Numbered from the stretch's first letter, positions 34,485 to 45,146 are shown. The stretch is DNA of 64,000 bases from Glaciecola flavus (GCF_042646125.1 NZ_JBHRSW010000043.1:62001-126000); one strand, 5' to 3'. Notes: generated by a model from the letters alone, not told the origin. Numbers and translations: made by a program.

Positions 34485-35936
34485 TTATTGTGTCCCGCCG
34501 ACAGTCATTTGGTCTATTTTTAGCGTAGGCTGACCGACCCCTACGGGTACAGACTGACCGTCTTTCCCACAAACACCTACGCCATTGTCTAAGTGCAAGT
34601 CATTGCCTATCATAGATATTTGCTGCATAGACTCTGGTCCATTCCCAATCAAGGTTGCACCTTTAATCGGTGTACTTATTTTCCCGTTTTCTATTAAGTA
34701 GGCTTCTGAGGTCGAAAAAACAAATTTGCCAGATGTAATATCCACCTGTCCTCCACCAAAATTGGGAGCATAAATACCCTTATCAACTGAGGCAATTATG
34801 TCCTCTGGCGAGTGCTCACCTGCAAGCATGTAAGTGTTTGTCATTCTAGGTAGAGGTAAATGGGCATATGATTCTCTTCGCCCATTACCTGTCACTGGGA
34901 CATCCATCAGTTTTGCATTGATTTTGTCTTGCATGTAGCTATTTAAAATACCATCTTCGATCAACACGTTGTACTGACTCGGCGTACCCTCATCATCAAT
35001 GGATAGCGAGCCTCGCCTATTTTCTAAGGTTCCATCGTCTACAACTGTTACACCTCGAGACGCAACTTGTTCACCAATACGCCCACTGAAGGTAGATGCG
35101 CCTTTTCGGTTAAAATCACCTTCTAAACCATGACCCACAGCTTCATGTAGCAAAACCCCGGGCCAACCACAACCTAAAACCACAGGCATTGAGCCAGCTG
35201 GTGCGGGGATGGCCTCGAGGTTTACCCTAGCCATATGCAAAGCATCGTTAGCTAACTTTTGATAAAGAGGAATATTCTCGTCACAGTTCGATAAAAAGTA
35301 GTCATACATTCGGCGCCCACCGGCACCTGCAGCACCACGCTCACGGCGTCCGTCTTTTTCTAATAAAACAGAACAATTCAAGCGTATTAATGGCCTGATA
35401 TCAGTAGCGAAAGTACCATCACTTGCGGCAATCAATACCTCTTCATATACCCCTGTCAGGCTAACCACGACTTGACTAAGGTTTTTCGCATTATTGCGAA
35501 TATAAGTATCCACCATGCGTAGGAGGTTAATTTTTTCTGCATCAGGCATACTGCTTAGAGGGTTATCTATACCGTATATCGCTTTCGGATTAGTCTTAGA
35601 AAAGACTTTGCTTACATGAGCCTTATCAGCTTTTGGCGCTATGTTTTTTGCGGCATGACAAGCTTTTATTAATGCAGTATTAGAAATCTCATCAGAATAC
35701 GAAAAACCTGTTTTTTCTCCATTGACTGCTCGAACACCCACGCCTCTTTCAATATTGTAACTCCCTTCCTTAATGATCCCATCTTCGAGTACCCAGCTTT
35801 CATGTTGACTACTTTGAAAATACAAATCAGCAAAATCATTTTTGTGGGATAGCAGTATCCCAAGTGCTGATTCTAAGGACTGCACATTTAAATCGCCTTG
35901 ATTCAATAAGCTATTTACTACTTGATCTTTACTCAT
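34485..35936 (-). CDS. tldD: Metalloprotease TldD
   Basis: Subunit of the TldD/TldE(PmbA) protease, which unfolds and degrades small peptides such as CcdA and trims microcin-type precursors; cytosolic. 483 residues with the zinc motif H264-E-A-V-G-H269 (HExxxH) in LLHEAVGHGLEGDF and the C-terminal Gly-rich GGQVDITSGKFVFSTSEAY block. Overlaps the nitrilase gene by 8 nt. Last gene of the mre-maf-rng-yhdP chain; tldE is not in the window. Confidence 0.95.
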   Translation of the reverse strand: MSKDQVVNSLLNQGDLNVQSLESALGILLSHKNDFADLYFQSSQHESWVLEDGIIKEGSYNIERGVGVRAVNGEKTGFSYSDEISNTALIKACHAAKNIAPKADKAHVSKVFSKTNPKAIYGIDNPLSSMPDAEKINLLRMVDTYIRNNAKNLSQVVVSLTGVYEEVLIAASDGTFATDIRPLIRLNCSVLLEKDGRRERGAAGAGGRRMYDYFLSNCDENIPLYQKLANDALHMARVNLEAIPAPAGSMPVVLGCGWPGVLLHEAVGHGLEGDFNRKGASTFSGRIGEQVASRGVTVVDDGTLENRRGSLSIDDEGTPSQYNVLIEDGILNSYMQDKINAKLMDVPVTGNGRRESYAHLPLPRMTNTYMLAGEHSPEDIIASVDKGIYAPNFGGGQVDITSGKFVFSTSEAYLIENGKISTPIKGATLIGNGPESMQQISMIGNDLHLDNGVGVCGKDGQSVPVGVGQPTLKIDQMTVGGTQ

Positions 35937-36753
35937 ACTTTCCGCGGATATGAGATCGAACAGGCATTGCCTGTCTGATCTTTGTTAGTTCGTGAATGTT
36001 CAACACCGATGATGCCACACCTTCACCAGATTTAATAATGCTAAGTAACTCCCCCCACGGCGAGTAGATGCAACTATGTCCAAATGTTTCACGTTTATCA
36101 GCATGACTACCATATTGATTTGCGGCTACAACATAACATTGATTTTCGATCGCTCTTGCGCTCAATAGAGCATGCCAATGTGCCTGCCCTGTGACTTTGG
36201 TAAATGCGCTCGGCACCACGATGATTTCAGGAAAATCCATCGCTCGATACAACTCAGGGAAACGCAAATCATAACATATAGACTGTCCAATGCGGCCAAA
36301 TGCCAAGTTGACTACCGATACCGTTTCACCATGCATAGTGAAATCCGATTCGCGATAAATGTGAGTACCATCATTCACTTCTACATCAAATAAGTGCATT
36401 TTATTGTATGTCGCCAACTGCTTACCATCTGGTGAATAAACTATGCTCGACGCATAGTATTTGTCATGCTGCGCAGACAACATGGGACTGCTTCCCGCCA
36501 CAATAAAACTACGCGTTTCTTGAGCAAGAATAGATAATCGACCCTGCACCATACCATTGCCTGGCTTCTCAGCATGGGCTAACATTTTCGTACCCCCACA
36601 GCCAAATAATGAAAAGCATTCAGGCAACACGATTAAATGGTGGTCGGTTGCGTATTGGTTAAATGGAATACGGGAAATAAGTGTTTCAACTTTCTGCAAA
36701 TTATCTTGAAGGCAATCACTGCTGTTCATTTGCAAAGCATGCAAACTAACCAT
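35929..36753 (-). CDS. Carbon-nitrogen hydrolase (Nit1/deaminated glutathione amidase-like)
   Basis: 274 residues from the ATG at 36753, which overlaps the yhdP stop by 8 nt; an upstream start at 36831 is embedded in yhdP and unlikely. The nitrilase triad is complete: E45 (LPECFS), K118 (YNKMHLFD), C160 (SICYDLRFPELYR). The last motif is typical of the Nit1 branch that repairs deaminated glutathione. It lies between yhdP and tldD, an order I recall from other gammaproteobacteria, so it was probably fixed early. Substrate inferred from the motif only. Confidence 0.88.
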   Translation of the reverse strand: MVSLHALQMNSSDCLQDNLQKVETLISRIPFNQYATDHHLIVLPECFSLFGCGGTKMLAHAEKPGNGMVQGRLSILAQETRSFIVAGSSPMLSAQHDKYYASSIVYSPDGKQLATYNKMHLFDVEVNDGTHIYRESDFTMHGETVSVVNLAFGRIGQSICYDLRFPELYRAMDFPEIIVVPSAFTKVTGQAHWHALLSARAIENQCYVVAANQYGSHADKRETFGHSCIYSPWGELLSIIKSGEGVASSVLNIHELTKIRQAMPVRSHIRGKYE

Positions 36754-39700
36754 CTTGTGCTGGCACCTCAATAATCTCTTCGGTACTTGGAGGGACAAAG
36801 GCAGGAATACTTTCTTCTTGCGGAGCAACACGTCGGGCTGGCAAATCCACCTCCGTGCTCTCGCGTCCAGTTTCCGTCAACACTGGCTCGCTTATGGTAC
36901 CCGTTACGGCGTAATTGACATTAGAAATAACCTTTGTCGAAGTTAATACTTGATCTAATGCTAAAGCAGCCAGGGCAGACGGTGGACTAACAGTAAAAAA
37001 GTACACAAGAACGGGAAGGTTACCGGTGACGTTGGGAGCAAAACTAATATTGTAGTTCAACTGCTTACTCACTAAATCTGTATAGCCATAAATTTCGATT
37101 TCGCCTGCTGCTCCGTCGATTAAAGTATCACGTGTATCAGCCTTACCTTCAGTGATTTGTATACTACCTTTCATTGCGTCATAGAAAAAACCTTGGGCAA
37201 ATACATCTCTAAAATCAAGGGAGAGTTTTCTTACCAAGGAATTTAAACTTAACAAAGTAAACAATCGAGACCCTTTGTCACTGACTTCGTTAAGATAACC
37301 GTCACTTAACTGCCAATTTACTTCGCCATCGAGGGAAGAAAAAGCGAAATCCATGGGTGAATTCTTCCACGTTAAGCGAAAGTCTACGCTGGCCTCTGAG
37401 TCTTTTATACCGCTATTTAAACCAAAATCCTGCAAATAACGCCCAAAATCATTGCTAGTCACATCACCCACTAAAAAAGTGTAATGATCTTTATGTCTCT
37501 TGTACCATTGTCCAACTATATTAGCGCGCCCTGTTTCGCTATCTAGCAATAGGCGCTCTATCTCTAAGCCATCATCATTTGGCGAGGCTTCCAAATTTAC
37601 CTTGCCAAAATCTCTACCCGCAAAGGTACAGTCATCACAATTAAATTCGATTGAGGGTAAAGATGTAGGATTCAGGGTCGATTCGGTCAATGTTTCGGAA
37701 CTTGCCACCTCACTCTCGTTGATTTCAATGTCTAGCTCCTGTGTATCAGTCGCAAGCTTCGCTTTTTTGAACTTGACGTAATCCGCGTCTATTTTGATGC
37801 CTTGCGAGACCCAATTGTCGTAGACGGTGGCAGTACCGCGTGTCTGATCTGCATCAAACTCGATAAACCAGTTGTCTTGATTCCGCTTTGCTATTATTCC
37901 CGCATCACTAATTTTTATGTCGTTGAAAACGAGCTTCTCGGCTTCAACAAATATGCGTTCAGGCACATCTAAGTAACCAGGTGTGCCACTTTTTGGCCGA
38001 GACAATATCTGTTTCACCGAGTCATACCAATGAAGGGCGTCAAGTTCTGGTAAATTTATACTGATACTAAAGCCTGCCCCTAAGCCAAAGAAATCTGTTT
38101 CGCCAATGGACAAATGTGCTCGATTGAAACGTTTTTCTTTGTGGGGAATAGCGCCTTCAAACCTAAGTTCCTGATTTGCAATCATGCGCACAACTGAAGC
38201 AATCTTGTTTCCTTTTGCATTCAACTGCAAAGAATAGCTATCCTCTCCAGCCTTATCCAAGGGGTAGGGCAAGGTCGAGTTTATGCCAATCAAGTCAGAA
38301 ACCAAGTTGGCTGAATACTCGTAATCCTTGTCGATGAGCTCCACATCTATATCCAGTTGCCAATCAGTTTTTCCAGTAACACTATTGAGTAAATCTGGCG
38401 CATGATGAATCAGCAGTGGCTCGACATCCCAATTCCCTTTAATCGCGATATCTAAGTCATATGAATCTGTTTGTTGACTAGTTAAACTCAGCGAGATCGG
38501 TTGTTCAAATAGTATTGCATCGATATTTTCGACTACTAGGTTCTGATTGTCGAAAAGGAGCAAACCCTTTGCCTCTGTCAATTGTAAATCTAAAGCGGCA
38601 ATCCTTATTTTATTGTTTGCTAGTGCTAACTTTCCTTGCGCCCTCACATTGCTTGCATCACTCAATGGTATAGTCAGAACAAGGTCAGCGGCTAAATTGC
38701 CATTGACCACAACATCTTGTGACAGAATTCGCCCTAAGCTTTGTTTCAACGAGCTATCTAAAAATAATGCAGCAAGCTCTTCACCCGTACCTCGTCCCGT
38801 CGTTTCGATAATCAGTTCGGATGCGCTTTTTAGTTCTGGTATTCGTGCTCTAAAATTAGTCACGAGTATATCTTTCAGATAACTCGAGTCACTGCGCATA
38901 AACAATGCATTGTTCTCGAAAAGAAGGTTTACATCTAACTTCTCTACAACTGGCCAAGATGAAGAAAAGGTCAGCTCTGCGTTATTAATTTGTACATCAG
39001 ACTGGAAAACACCGTCATCTTCGGTAAATGGAAAGTTTGCTACTGCACCATGCCAAAGAATGTTCGAATGTTGCACTTCACCACTACCAGAAAATGCGCG
39101 CGTCAAAAACGCCTTTGTCTCTTGCCCCATTACTCGATTGGGCAACAGCGTTCTCAACTTGTTCAGAGCTAAGCTCTCTGTGCTTAATAAGAGCGATAAA
39201 AATCCAGAATTTGTCGCATATTCAAGTTCGCCTTTAATTGCAAGACCATCTGCCACAAAAGAAATATCATCTAAAGAAAAATGGAAACCAGATCGTTGTT
39301 TTTCAATAAATACTGGAATATTCAGATCTTCTACTTTGATATCTTTTTCCAACAAGTTTACAGAAGATAAGTGCAGATCGTCTTGTTGAATGTCTACCTT
39401 CCCTTTGCTGCCAGCCCAACTTAAATCGAAGCCTAGAGCATCGACACCCGGCAATAAGCCAGATTGATTATAAGCGAATTGCACGCCCTGAATTTGCATT
39501 GTCAGGTTTTCGCGTCCACCAAAAGAGAGCTGCGCTTTCTCAAGCCGAGAGTCCAAACCAAGTTCATCAAGCTTAGCTGCAAATTTTCCATCGGCGATAC
39601 CCAGTAAACCACTGGTATTACTCAGGTCAATTGGTGTCGTATTTTCTATGTAAACACCATTTCCTTTGTGATAACTACCAACCCAATGACTGAGTAAATC

Positions 39701-40639
39701 TTGATCATCAACACTGACAACTAAGTCATTTAAAACAAAACGCCAAGCAGATGCCATGTAGTTTGCATAAAAACTGGCCTTGACCTCTGTAGGAACCGTG
39801 CGAGATTCACCCAGCCAAGCAAAAGTACTCGGTAATATCCGTCCTTGTATCTTGTTTATTCCACCATCGGCAATGTCAGCCCACACTTCAAAATTACCGT
39901 CACTGCTATCGAGTTGAGTATTAATGATACCTAGCTCGTTCAGCCAAGGCGCAATATCTATTTGTTGTCCTTGAGCGTAAAACTTGCCGGTGTAACTATC
40001 GACGTTCCCATATAAATCCAAGATGAACTTGGCATTATTACTGGAGTAATCGTTCAATGAGAAAAGACCTAGGCCTTGGTGGCGGCTGTCTTTATTAAGC
40101 CAAGACAGTTGGTCAATTTGAATGCTTCGCTCTCCCTCTACTGTAGCGAAAGTCAGTTGGCTATTATCTACCGAAAAATTTTCTAGCTGTTCTAAAAAGA
40201 TGGTTTCTAGCGCTTGTACTATGGCAGTGTCTTCATCCGAAGCATTGATCTTTGGCATATCAACAATAAGATGCAATTTGGATAGACGGACATTCGTAGA
40301 TTGCAAACTTGCTGAGCTTACACTGGGCCAGAAATCAATCACCAGGTATAACTCACCGATATCGAGCATGATTGGTGAAGCGTCTGCTTGCCGCATTTTG
40401 ACATCTTTTAAAACGAGACTAGGGCCTGCTGCTTGCCAGCTTGCATCAATTTTCCCGATTTCTAAGTCAATACCATAGTTGTTAAGAACAAAACCCTCAA
40501 TATGCTCTTTTTTATCATTTAGATACGGAAGAGAATATCGTAAACCACTGACAACAAGCGCAACCAAGACCAAGCATATGGCAATGAGTGTCCATAGCTT
40601 TCTAAGAAGAAAGGTCAAGGTCTCGCTTATTTTATTCAC
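36746..40639 (-). CDS. yhdP: AsmA-like phospholipid transport protein YhdP
   Basis: 1297 residues, near the E. coli length of 1266. One N-terminal membrane helix (about 14-36), then a long repeating beta-groove (AsmA/VPS13-like) periplasmic body, and a C-terminal domain with SLDFRDVFAQGFFYDAMKG and GDLTSNDFGRYL-like segments typical of the family. YhdP acts with TamB and YdbH to carry phospholipids to the outer membrane. Its ATG overlaps the rng stop by 4 nt and its end overlaps the nitrilase gene, so translation is coupled along the chain. The tail after the domain is Pro/Glu-rich. Confidence 0.92.
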   Translation of the reverse strand: MNKISETLTFLLRKLWTLIAICLVLVALVVSGLRYSLPYLNDKKEHIEGFVLNNYGIDLEIGKIDASWQAAGPSLVLKDVKMRQADASPIMLDIGELYLVIDFWPSVSSASLQSTNVRLSKLHLIVDMPKINASDEDTAIVQALETIFLEQLENFSVDNSQLTFATVEGERSIQIDQLSWLNKDSRHQGLGLFSLNDYSSNNAKFILDLYGNVDSYTGKFYAQGQQIDIAPWLNELGIINTQLDSSDGNFEVWADIADGGINKIQGRILPSTFAWLGESRTVPTEVKASFYANYMASAWRFVLNDLVVSVDDQDLLSHWVGSYHKGNGVYIENTTPIDLSNTSGLLGIADGKFAAKLDELGLDSRLEKAQLSFGGRENLTMQIQGVQFAYNQSGLLPGVDALGFDLSWAGSKGKVDIQQDDLHLSSVNLLEKDIKVEDLNIPVFIEKQRSGFHFSLDDISFVADGLAIKGELEYATNSGFLSLLLSTESLALNKLRTLLPNRVMGQETKAFLTRAFSGSGEVQHSNILWHGAVANFPFTEDDGVFQSDVQINNAELTFSSSWPVVEKLDVNLLFENNALFMRSDSSYLKDILVTNFRARIPELKSASELIIETTGRGTGEELAALFLDSSLKQSLGRILSQDVVVNGNLAADLVLTIPLSDASNVRAQGKLALANNKIRIAALDLQLTEAKGLLLFDNQNLVVENIDAILFEQPISLSLTSQQTDSYDLDIAIKGNWDVEPLLIHHAPDLLNSVTGKTDWQLDIDVELIDKDYEYSANLVSDLIGINSTLPYPLDKAGEDSYSLQLNAKGNKIASVVRMIANQELRFEGAIPHKEKRFNRAHLSIGETDFFGLGAGFSISINLPELDALHWYDSVKQILSRPKSGTPGYLDVPERIFVEAEKLVFNDIKISDAGIIAKRNQDNWFIEFDADQTRGTATVYDNWVSQGIKIDADYVKFKKAKLATDTQELDIEINESEVASSETLTESTLNPTSLPSIEFNCDDCTFAGRDFGKVNLEASPNDDGLEIERLLLDSETGRANIVGQWYKRHKDHYTFLVGDVTSNDFGRYLQDFGLNSGIKDSEASVDFRLTWKNSPMDFAFSSLDGEVNWQLSDGYLNEVSDKGSRLFTLLSLNSLVRKLSLDFRDVFAQGFFYDAMKGSIQITEGKADTRDTLIDGAAGEIEIYGYTDLVSKQLNYNISFAPNVTGNLPVLVYFFTVSPPSALAALALDQVLTSTKVISNVNYAVTGTISEPVLTETGRESTEVDLPARRVAPQEESIPAFVPPSTEEIIEVPAQDG

Positions 40640-42102
40640 ATCATTACCACATCAAATTTATCCTGATGGTACAAGGTTTCGGTTTGCACACGAATGTGCT
40701 TTTCTACAAAGGCTTCAAGCTCTGCGAGTAGATGGGACTCTTCTCCTAACAGCGCTTCCGTAACGGGTGGCGAAGCATATATGACAAATTTATCTGCGCG
40801 ATATGCACGATTGACCCGCACTACTTCACGTGTTATCTCAAAGCATATTGTTTCGATTGTCTTTATCGAACCACGCCCCTTACAAACAGGGCACTCACCA
40901 CATAATTGATGCTCCAGTGACTCTCTGGTGCGCTTTCGAGTCATTTCAATCAAGCCTAGAGAAGTAAAGCCGTAAATACTTGACTTAGCCCTGTCTTTCG
41001 ACATTGCTTGTTCTAACGAACTTAAGACCCGTCTTTTATGGTCAGGTTCAATCATATCGATGAAATCTATCAGTATCATGCCGCCAAGATTACGCAGTCT
41101 CAACTGACGCGCAATGGCCAAAGTCGCTTCAATGTTGGTATTAAAAATGGTTTCCTCTAAGTTGCGATGTCCTACAAAGGCGCCTGTATTGATGTCAATA
41201 GTTGTCATTGCTTCCGTTTGGTCAATGATAATATAGCCACCAGATTTTAAGTCGACTCTGCGCTCGAGCGCCCGCTGTAACTCGTTTTCAACATCATATA
41301 AATCAAATATCGGCAACTCACCTTGATAGTATTGTAGCTTAGATTCTAGTTCAGGTACGTATTCTTGTGTAAACGATAGTAGCTCTTGGTATGTCAATTT
41401 CGAATCAATGCGAATACGCTCTAGTTCAGTACCAACAAAATCGCGCAACACACGCCTTGCTACTGGTAGATCTTCATACAGCACATTCGACTTACCCGAT
41501 TTTTTGCGTTGCTCAATTTTGTTCCATAAGCGTCTTAAAAAATCGACATCTTGTCGAAGTTCATTTTCAGATACACCTTCAGCCGCCGTGCGCAGTATAA
41601 AACCACCATTTTCATCACAAAAAGACGCAACAATTTGTTTTAATCGTTCACGCTCTTCTTCATCTTCAATTTTTTGCGACACGCCAACATGGGTGACACT
41701 CGGCATAAAAACTAGGTAGCGAGAGGGGAGTGTGATATCCGTCGTCAATCTGGCACCTTTTGTACCCAGAGGATCTTTGACTACCTGTACAATAATTTGC
41801 TGTCCTTCTCTGACCAGCTCTCGAATATCTTTTTTCTCTAGCTGAGCAGGTGTCACATCGTCGGCAATTTCTTCATCGATGGCAATATCAGAGGCATGCA
41901 GAAAGGCGGCTTTATCTAGACCGATGTCGACAAAGGCTGCTTGCATTCCAGGCAGCACACGACTGACTTTTCCCTTATAAATATTGCCGACAATTCCCTT
42001 TTTGGTATGACGTTCAATGTGGATCTCTTGCAAGATCCCATTCTCGATCATCGCGACTCTTGACTCTGAAGGGGTAACATTGATAAGAAGTTCAGCTGCC
42101 AT
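40636..42102 (-). CDS. rng: Ribonuclease G
   Basis: Endonuclease that matures the 5' end of 16S rRNA and degrades selected mRNAs. 488 residues: S1 domain at the N-terminus (GNIYKGKVSRVLPGMQAAFVDIG), the RNase E/G catalytic core with ID-TEAMTTIDINTGAFVG and the metal aspartates in LIDFID, and the zinc-link cysteines in CGECPVCKGRG. It lacks the long scaffold tail of RNase E. Overlaps maf upstream and yhdP downstream. Confidence 0.95.
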   Translation of the reverse strand: MAAELLINVTPSESRVAMIENGILQEIHIERHTKKGIVGNIYKGKVSRVLPGMQAAFVDIGLDKAAFLHASDIAIDEEIADDVTPAQLEKKDIRELVREGQQIIVQVVKDPLGTKGARLTTDITLPSRYLVFMPSVTHVGVSQKIEDEEERERLKQIVASFCDENGGFILRTAAEGVSENELRQDVDFLRRLWNKIEQRKKSGKSNVLYEDLPVARRVLRDFVGTELERIRIDSKLTYQELLSFTQEYVPELESKLQYYQGELPIFDLYDVENELQRALERRVDLKSGGYIIIDQTEAMTTIDINTGAFVGHRNLEETIFNTNIEATLAIARQLRLRNLGGMILIDFIDMIEPDHKRRVLSSLEQAMSKDRAKSSIYGFTSLGLIEMTRKRTRESLEHQLCGECPVCKGRGSIKTIETICFEITREVVRVNRAYRADKFVIYASPPVTEALLGEESHLLAELEAFVEKHIRVQTETLYHQDKFDVVMM

Positions 42103-42679
42103 TTAGGATACCCGCCTCTGATAGTAGATTTTTAGTTTCAACAAGTGGTAAGCCAACCACCGCACTATAACTGCCATGGATACGCTCCACAAATTTTCCA
42201 CCTACACCCTGAATAGCATACCCCCCTGCTTTATCTTGTGGTTCACCGGTTTGCCAGTAGTCTTCAATTTCCATCTCAGATATAGGGCTAAAATATACCT
42301 CAGTTTTCACAACTATGCTTTGTTGCAATTTTTCATGGATAAGACATACGCCGGTATACACTTGATGAACACTATTAGATAGTATTGACATCATCTCGTG
42401 AAAGTCCTTGAAATTTGTAGGCTTGCAAAGAATACGATCATCAGCCGCAACAACGGTATCCGACCCCAGCACAGCTATGCTTCTTCGTGACGATGTTTCT
42501 TGAAGATCATAAACAGCCTTAGCTTTAAGTGCGGCCAATCGGCTCACTAAAGCATCAGGCAATTCCATAGCTTTAACAGTTTCATCGACATCAGCCGCAA
42601 TGACCTCGAAATCAGACACAAGATGACCGAGCAAGTGCGCACGACGAGGGGATGCTGAGGCTAGAATCAATTTACTCAT
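42092..42679 (-). CDS. maf: Maf-family nucleotide pyrophosphatase (dTTP/UTP type)
   Basis: 195 residues with the Maf signature ASASPRRAHLLGHL, the GSDTVVAADDRILCKP loop and GGYAIQGVGGKFVERIHGSYSAVVGLP. Maf proteins hydrolyse dTTP, UTP or modified nucleotides to monophosphates and affect septation. The position between mreD and rng corresponds to E. coli yhdE. Overlaps rng by 11 nt. Confidence 0.93.
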   Translation of the reverse strand: MSKLILASASPRRAHLLGHLVSDFEVIAADVDETVKAMELPDALVSRLAALKAKAVYDLQETSSRRSIAVLGSDTVVAADDRILCKPTNFKDFHEMMSILSNSVHQVYTGVCLIHEKLQQSIVVKTEVYFSPISEMEIEDYWQTGEPQDKAGGYAIQGVGGKFVERIHGSYSAVVGLPLVETKNLLSEAGILNGS

Positions 42680-42722
42680 AAATCTTGCTTAAAAATCCGC
42701 TCTATCTGGTAGCTAGGTTGTA

Positions 42723-43202
42723 TTACGAGACCCTGAACTTCCGACGAAACTTTCTCAGTAACCAGAATAACCAAGGCCATAGCAAGATTGTCACGGCGGT
42801 TGGCCAAAAGAAGCTCCAACGAAATTGCGTATTTATCAACCAATACTGCAACCAGTAGACAATCAAATGATACAACAGTGACAATACCATAATGGTGAAA
42901 GCTTGTTGGATCATGGACTGGTTACGTAAGCGCTGGTAATTCGCCGATACAATAAAAATTGCGATAGTGAGCGCGAAGCAATGTACGCCGAGCGCGGTGC
43001 CATAAAGAATATCAAGCGTTATACCACAAATTGCCGCCACGCCGACACTGACGCGATTGGGTAAGGCCATAGCCCAATAGCACAAAATCATTAATAGCCA
43101 ATCTGGGCGATAAATATCAATTAATGGGGGCATCGGGATAATCTGTAAAATTAAGCCCACAATGATGCAAATATAAATGAACGTACTATTTCCGGGCATC
43201 AT
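42723..43202 (-). CDS. mreD: Rod shape-determining protein MreD
   Basis: Integral membrane part of the elongasome. 159 residues with about five hydrophobic segments (IYICIIVGLILQIIPMP at the start) and the family stretch PDWLLMILCYWAMALPNRV. Overlaps mreC by 17 nt. Organises the MreBCD-RodA-PBP2 complex for lateral wall synthesis. Confidence 0.93.
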   Translation of the reverse strand: MMPGNSTFIYICIIVGLILQIIPMPPLIDIYRPDWLLMILCYWAMALPNRVSVGVAAICGITLDILYGTALGVHCFALTIAIFIVSANYQRLRNQSMIQQAFTIMVLSLLYHLIVYWLQYWLINTQFRWSFFWPTAVTILLWPWLFWLLRKFRRKFRVS

Positions 43203-44076
43203 TGGCCTCTAATTGCTTGTATAACTCACTTGAGGCAACGGCTTCTTCCGGTGCTTTTTCATCTGGCCACAATAATAATAAATACTTCAGTCGGTCTAGG
43301 CGCGCCGCAGGTTTTATTGTTACATCAGCAAAGGGCTGACTTTCATCTCTGACAATTTTTTCAATTGTACCCACCGGATACCCTTCAGGGAAAACATTGC
43401 CTAGCCCAGAAGATATCAATAAATCCCCCTCTTGAACTTCTGCACTATGGGGAACATGTTGTAGCTTAAGTTCATTGAGCTCGCCCTTGCCCGAGGCCAC
43501 TAAACGTACGTTATTCCTACTAATTCGCACTGGGATTGCGTGGGTCGCATCAGAAATCAGTAAAACCCGACTATTTGTCGTCCCCACTTCAACGACCTGC
43601 CCTACCACACCATTGTCATCTAAGATGGCTTGACCCAAGTAGACATCATTCAAAGTTCCCTTGTTTATCACAATTTGATGAGAATAGGGGTTATTGTCAA
43701 TTGACATAAGCTCTGCAATCATCTTGTGCATGTTAACGCGCACGGGCGCGTCCAAAAGATTGCGGAGCTTATTGTTTTCTTGCTGTAAGGCAGCTAAGCG
43801 CTGTAATTCACCATTCAATAAGGTGATTTGCGCGGTTAATAGTTCGTTTTCATCCAACATTTTTTGTCTAGACGTAAAACGAGATGCACTCCAATTGAGG
43901 AGTTCACCGGGCATATCTGCAATATACTGAAGGGGACTAACAAAAGAGGTTAAATAAGTACGCAATGTTTTGACACTATCGACCTTAGTATCAACAATCA
44001 TTGCAATAATTGAAAAAACCAGAATCAAAATGAATCTGGTCAATAAAGACGGACCTCTTGGAAAAACCTCATTCAT
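43186..44076 (-). CDS. mreC: Rod shape-determining protein MreC
   Basis: Bitopic periplasmic protein that activates PBP2 in the elongasome. 296 residues: basic N-terminus, one membrane helix (FILILVFSIIAMIVDT), a coiled coil (about 70-110, NELLTAQITLLNGELQRLAAL), then the double beta-barrel domain with DNGVVGQVVEVGTTNSRVLL and GLGNVFPEGYPVG. Twenty-six bases after mreB. Confidence 0.95.
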   Translation of the reverse strand: MNEVFPRGPSLLTRFILILVFSIIAMIVDTKVDSVKTLRTYLTSFVSPLQYIADMPGELLNWSASRFTSRQKMLDENELLTAQITLLNGELQRLAALQQENNKLRNLLDAPVRVNMHKMIAELMSIDNNPYSHQIVINKGTLNDVYLGQAILDDNGVVGQVVEVGTTNSRVLLISDATHAIPVRISRNNVRLVASGKGELNELKLQHVPHSAEVQEGDLLISSGLGNVFPEGYPVGTIEKIVRDESQPFADVTIKPAARLDRLKYLLLLWPDEKAPEEAVASSELYKQLEANDARK

Positions 44077-44102
44077 CTTAAAATGGGCAACCTTGCAATT
44101 GT

Positions 44103-45146
44103 TTACTCGTAACTAAACAAGTCACCGCCGTGCATGTCTATCATATCAAAGGCTTTGCCACCACCACGCGCAACACAAGTCAGAGGATCGTCAGCAATAA
44201 CGACAGGGATTCCGGTTTCTTCCATTAACAAGCGATCGAGATCTTTTAGTAAGGCTCCCCCACCCGTCAATACCATTCCGCGTTCTGAAATATCCGATGC
44301 CAATTCTGGTGGGCTTTGTTCAAGTGCAACCATTACCGCACTGACAATCCCAGACAAGGGTTCTTGTAATGCCTCTAATATTTCGTTGCTGTTTAAATTA
44401 AATCCACGAGGTACGCCTTCCGCGAGATTGCGACCGCGTACTTCAATTTCCTTAACCTCTTCGCCGGGGTAAGCCGCGCCAATCTCATGCTTGATCCGCT
44501 CTGCTGTTGCTTCACCAATCAGCGATCCAAAGTTACGGCGTATGTAGTTGATGATTGCTTCGTCAAATTTATCACCGCCAATGCGCACAGAGGACGAGTA
44601 GACCACACCGTTCAATGAGATGATAGCTACTTCGGTAGTACCGCCACCAATGTCGACAACCATAGAACCGGTCGCTTCAGAAACAGGCAAACCCGAACCG
44701 ATTGCCGCCGCCATTGGCTCATCAATTAAATAGACTTCTCTTGCACCTGCTCCGAGCGCAGACTCACGTATGGCTCGACGCTCTACCTGTGTTGAGCCGC
44801 AAGGCACACAAACCAATACTCTCGGGCTAGGACGTAAAAAATTATTATCATGCACTTGCTTAATAAAGTGCTGCAGCATTTTTTCGGTAACGTAAAAATC
44901 TGCGATTACCCCATCTTTCATCGGGCGTATTGCTTTTATATTGCCTGGGGTTCTACCAAGCATTTGCTTGGCTTCATGACCAACAGCCGCGACACTCTTG
45001 GGGCCACCCGCCCTTTCTTGTCGTATCGCTACTACCGATGGTTCGTTTAACACTATTCCGTTGTCTTTGACGTAAATCAGCGTATTCGCTGTGCCGAGGT
45101 CGATAGATAAATCGTTTGAGAACATGCCTCGAAGCTTTTTGAACAT
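44103..45146 (-). CDS. mreB: Rod shape-determining actin homologue MreB
   Basis: Membrane-associated actin-like ATPase directing lateral peptidoglycan synthesis. 347 residues, exactly the common length, with phosphate loop 1 DLGTANTLIYV, DIGGGTTEVAII, the VLTGGGALLKDLD adenosine motif and an N-terminal amphipathic stretch (MFKKLRGMF). First gene of mreBCD. The 407-nt upstream region must hold its promoter. Confidence 0.97.
   Translation of the reverse strand: MFKKLRGMFSNDLSIDLGTANTLIYVKDNGIVLNEPSVVAIRQERAGGPKSVAAVGHEAKQMLGRTPGNIKAIRPMKDGVIADFYVTEKMLQHFIKQVHDNNFLRPSPRVLVCVPCGSTQVERRAIRESALGAGAREVYLIDEPMAAAIGSGLPVSEATGSMVVDIGGGTTEVAIISLNGVVYSSSVRIGGDKFDEAIINYIRRNFGSLIGEATAERIKHEIGAAYPGEEVKEIEVRGRNLAEGVPRGFNLNSNEILEALQEPLSGIVSAVMVALEQSPPELASDISERGMVLTGGGALLKDLDRLLMEETGIPVVIADDPLTCVARGGGKAFDMIDMHGGDLFSYE

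Noticed and set aside
38910..39389. Antisense frame of 159 codons within yhdP
   Set aside because: Shadow of a long coding gene; composition is unlike a real protein and it has no start signal.
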